A stretch of 8,025 nt of DNA from JBAXPV01 sp037132075 (GTDB lineage Bacteria; Bacteroidota; Bacteroidia; Bacteroidales; CAIXZF01). Below are positions 5,828-8,025 of the stretch, piece by piece. The notes beneath the pieces were generated by a model. That model was not told the DNA's origin and ran no database searches. It saw only the letters and a program-made list of their open reading frames with translations. Every line of letters starts with the position of its first letter. Positions within the stretch are counted from its first letter, which is position 1. Location of the stretch: assembly GCA_037132075.1 (NCBI GenBank), contig JBAXPV010000073.1, positions 1-8,025 on the forward strand. Reading direction: 5' to 3'. A program made the position numbers and the translations under genes.

Positions 5828-5838
5828 TTATACTGTCC
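5821..5838 (-). terminator. Short perfect hairpin over the stop codon of the tail-hub gene
   Basis: GGACAG (5821-5826) and CTGTCC (5833-5838) form a perfect six-base stem with a six-base loop that contains the TAA stop. On the minus strand it is followed by TTTCC and a few later Ts rather than a full T-run. It could act as a weak terminator, an attenuator or an RNA-processing site between the hub gene and the fibre genes. Confidence 0.3.
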
Positions 5839-7630
5839 AGGCCTTAATCTTCGCCGGTTGGATTGAATTAAGTGAAACAGTAAAATTCAATTCATCCAGT
5901 ATAAACTGAGACTCATTGATTTTATACTTCTTCGTAAAGTCAAGGTTAGCCAACTCCATTGGTGTCATATTTTTCTCGATTTCTACCTGTGTTGTTTTCT
6001 TTCTCCACTCAACCCAGTTTTTCCAAAAGTTTTGATACAGCCCAAACTGAGGGAAAGCGGTGATCTCCTCTGGTGATCTCCAGGACATGTCAAAAGTTTG
6101 CGGTCCTGGCGTTGCATAGACCGTCGGGAAGAGACTTGTTGCATAAGGATAGTATGTATTATCAACGCCATCAGCCTTCAGCCCGTGATAAAACAAGAGT
6201 CTGAGTGTGAAATCAGAGAGTTCAAGGCCAGGGTAGATCGGGTTGTTTTGATTGTTTCCAAGTAATTCTACTGCGGGAAGCACTATTTCCCCCATGTCTC
6301 CATCATGGCAAAAAGGAACCTCTGAAAGAGTGACCAGGGGGGCTATTGGTGCCTCAAACTTCATGTCCCCGGTGCCAATGATTGCATCTTGAAAATTGTA
6401 AGAGAAACGCACCCAAAGGTAGGTTCCGAGCAAATTTTCATCTTCTTTGAAAACATACCACCAATTCTCATTGATTACCAGGCAAACCGAGTTAAGCGGT
6501 TGGTCAGAGGGAAGCATCGGGAAGTACATCACAGACCCAGGCTCGGCAAGAGTCTGAGTCTTTGACATCATCATGCTTTGTTGCCAAAGATTGTCATTGT
6601 CATCGGACTTCATAGAGAAGGTATAATTCAAAGCCGGGATTTCAAGGAAGGTGATTCTGGCTCTGTTCACCTTATCTGAAAATTCCACTGGCGGTTCTGT
6701 TGAGCTTATGATTGAGTCCCTGCTGACGAGTCTTACTTCTTTGCGGATATGATGGAAATAAGTATCAATGCCAAAGGGCACTCTTAATGCAGAGAGGAAG
6801 GTCGCAATGGTGATCTTAGGCAGATGGTTATTAAGATGGAACTTCATTTGCCTGTCGATGCCCTGGTTATAGAACTTCACAATGACCGGGTTATAGATAC
6901 AAAGTCTTTTAAGAACAGGATTCGACTCAAATTCATTCGATAGGATTTGGGTTGAAGCCTCTTCGAAAATCTTATTTAACACAGTGACAAGCCATGGCAT
7001 CGGTGACACTGCGGGTATTCTTCCATAGTCCGGAGTGTTATGGATTGCATCAGCCCAGTGTTTCCCGGCAAGGGAATAGCAATTTTGGTAAGGACCGGCA
7101 CCGCTGCCATCCCACCATGGCGTTGTAAACTCAGATGCACTGAAAAGCCCGAGGTTCTTCACCATTGGGAAGGCGGCAGAATACTCCATTGGCGTTGTGC
7201 TCAGGAGCCATTTCTTTATTTCGTTTTGGTCAACATCCGGAGTGGCGTGGTCGACAAGAGTTTCTTCTTCGAAGGCCAGGTCACGCAAGGTTTTGTCTTT
7301 AGTGACAGAAAGGAACTCAGACCTTCCAATTTTGATATAGGCCTCGATTTCTTTTTCCGAGACTTTCAAAATTCGTAACTGAGTTCCTGGCAACCGAATT
7401 GCCCCGAAACGGTGTTCAAAGTCAAAGTCGATTTGCCACGGCATTTCTTTTGACAACCTGGCCGGGAATCCCAGGGCAGCCATATTTTTAGGGGTGTTTG
7501 GGAGTTTGAAGGGAAAAGAAGCCGTTGACTCCATTCCCATGTTTGGGTCAAACATAGGATTCTTCAAAGTCATTGAAATCTGGACATCGCCCAGGTCAAG
7601 TTGTTTGCCGTTGACTGTTGCTGTGTACAT
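5828..7630 (-). CDS. Tail hub / baseplate-like protein of Bacteroidetes phage type (600 aa)
   Basis: The protein starts with a compact beta domain (YTATVNGKQLDLGD). It then has SFPFKLPNTPKN at residues 38-49, which corresponds to the 'SFSktf.LPgT..N' motif I recall at the start of many Bacteroidetes phage tail proteins. A second conserved-looking part, about residues 265-305 (HLNNHLPKITIATFLSALRVPFGIDTYFHHIRKEVRLVSRDSII), matches a 'hLPdis...FL..l...FG....d...k.V.lv...di' pattern from the same proteins. This pattern recalls hub (gpD/gp44-like) folds. Beta-rich domains follow, and a C-terminal part near 530-600 has WKNWVEWRKKTTQVEIEKN and a final strand block. There is no signal peptide or catalytic motif. 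The ATG start is eight bases after the upstream gene. I infer that it sits at the tail tip and connects the tube to the fibres. Confidence is high for a phage tail protein and moderate for hub. Confidence 0.75.
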   Translation of the reverse strand: MYTATVNGKQLDLGDVQISMTLKNPMFDPNMGMESTASFPFKLPNTPKNMAALGFPARLSKEMPWQIDFDFEHRFGAIRLPGTQLRILKVSEKEIEAYIKIGRSEFLSVTKDKTLRDLAFEEETLVDHATPDVDQNEIKKWLLSTTPMEYSAAFPMVKNLGLFSASEFTTPWWDGSGAGPYQNCYSLAGKHWADAIHNTPDYGRIPAVSPMPWLVTVLNKIFEEASTQILSNEFESNPVLKRLCIYNPVIVKFYNQGIDRQMKFHLNNHLPKITIATFLSALRVPFGIDTYFHHIRKEVRLVSRDSIISSTEPPVEFSDKVNRARITFLEIPALNYTFSMKSDDNDNLWQQSMMMSKTQTLAEPGSVMYFPMLPSDQPLNSVCLVINENWWYVFKEDENLLGTYLWVRFSYNFQDAIIGTGDMKFEAPIAPLVTLSEVPFCHDGDMGEIVLPAVELLGNNQNNPIYPGLELSDFTLRLLFYHGLKADGVDNTYYPYATSLFPTVYATPGPQTFDMSWRSPEEITAFPQFGLYQNFWKNWVEWRKKTTQVEIEKNMTPMELANLDFTKKYKINESQFILDELNFTVSLNSIQPAKIKAWTV

Positions 7631-7638
7631 AGTAAAAA

Positions 7639-8025
7639 TTAGAAAGGTTCTGGAACAGATTCAGAAGTCTGAATTGGCATTTCACCACTTATAGCCTGGA
7701 ATACGTTTTTCAGATCAATCCTTTCTACCATCACAGAGATTGAGCGAAGAAAAGCATTGTCACGATGGACTTCTACTTTATCCTGAGTGACCAGGACAGG
7801 ATAGTGTTTTGAACCCATGATTTCATAGACTTCCTGCGAGAATATGAAATCACGCATCCACTGCGCTTCTTCTATGCTAACCCATCCGGAGTTCAACTTG
7901 TCAGAGGTAATTATCTCGGGAAGGATCTGGCCTTTCGACTTTGAGAAAGGGTTGTACTGAGCGAGTGCTGTCTGGTCAAAGTATTCGCGTTTGTAGGTAT
8001 CCTCTTCCACTGTTTCACCACAAAA
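7639..8025 (-). CDS. Tail/baseplate-like protein, C-terminal end only (5' truncated)
   Basis: The frame is open to the right edge of the window. The GTG at 8010 is an internal valine codon rather than a start, so the gene begins outside. The visible 128 residues contain LNSGWVSIEEAQWMRDFIFSQEVYE and then YPVLVTQDKVEVHRDNAFLRSISVMVERID. I recall this 'l.S.W....e..wl.dl..S.eVy......PV.vt......dn....l...e' module as a recurrent C-terminal domain of Bacteroidetes phage tail proteins encoded between the tape measure and the hub protein. That assignment is from memory. It is followed after eight bases by the hub-like gene and is clearly in the same operon. The last residues (QTSESVPEPF) look like a flexible tail. 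Confidence 0.65.
   Translation of the reverse strand, partial: FCGETVEEDTYKREYFDQTALAQYNPFSKSKGQILPEIITSDKLNSGWVSIEEAQWMRDFIFSQEVYEIMGSKHYPVLVTQDKVEVHRDNAFLRSISVMVERIDLKNVFQAISGEMPIQTSESVPEPF

Noticed and set aside
7639..8010. A complete 123-aa gene starting at GTG 8010
   Set aside because: The frame stays open to the window edge, and the visible part looks like a C-terminal module of a larger tail protein.
1..8025. CRISPR array, tRNA, rRNA or insertion sequence
   Set aside because: I saw no regularly spaced repeats with unique spacers, no cloverleaf, no rRNA-like stretch and no transposase. The only recombinase is the integrase fragment.

Overview
The window looks like part of a temperate phage or prophage of a Bacteroidetes host. 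The evidence is a tyrosine recombinase of the SLKDT type, tail proteins with a layout I associate with Bacteroidetes phages, genes without clear Shine-Dalgarno sites, and secreted proteins whose signal peptides end in Ala-Gln or Gly-Gln. No database search was possible, so family placements come from recalled patterns.

Layout. (1) 1-491, plus strand: the catalytic C-terminal part of an integrase, cut by the window start. (2) 492-703: an AT-rich gap with palindromes, short direct repeats and a strong hairpin; it is the best candidate for a phage attachment region. (3) 704-1892, plus strand: two visibly AT-rich genes for small secreted or membrane proteins of unknown role, separated by about 100 bases that fold into a long imperfect hairpin. 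(4) 1893-2059: a convergent gap. (5) 2060-8025, minus strand: a late tail operon read right to left. In transcription order it holds the C-terminus of a tail/baseplate-like protein (cut by the window end), a 600-residue tail-hub-like protein, a 259-residue protein with a signal peptide and a collagen-like stalk, an 850-residue multidomain tail fibre/spike, and an 86-residue repeat protein.

Working together. The tail genes are packed with gaps of 3 to 8 bases, except for a 165-base gap before the collagen-like gene. They probably build the distal end of the tail: hub or baseplate first, then stalk-like and beta-helix fibre proteins that contact the host surface. The integrase and the tail operon converge on the AT-rich cargo block. 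This is the order found in lambda (late tail genes, accessory 'b' region, attP, int), so the two secreted-protein genes are good candidates for cargo (morons) expressed from the prophage.

The most interesting points are the Sec signal peptide on a collagen-like protein inside a tail operon, the cargo genes followed by related sequence and attC-like folds, the fibre protein with two inserted beta-barrel modules and 20 cysteines, and the integrase-attP-cargo-tail order, which would imply an unintegrated (circular or virion) genome if attP really lies beside int.
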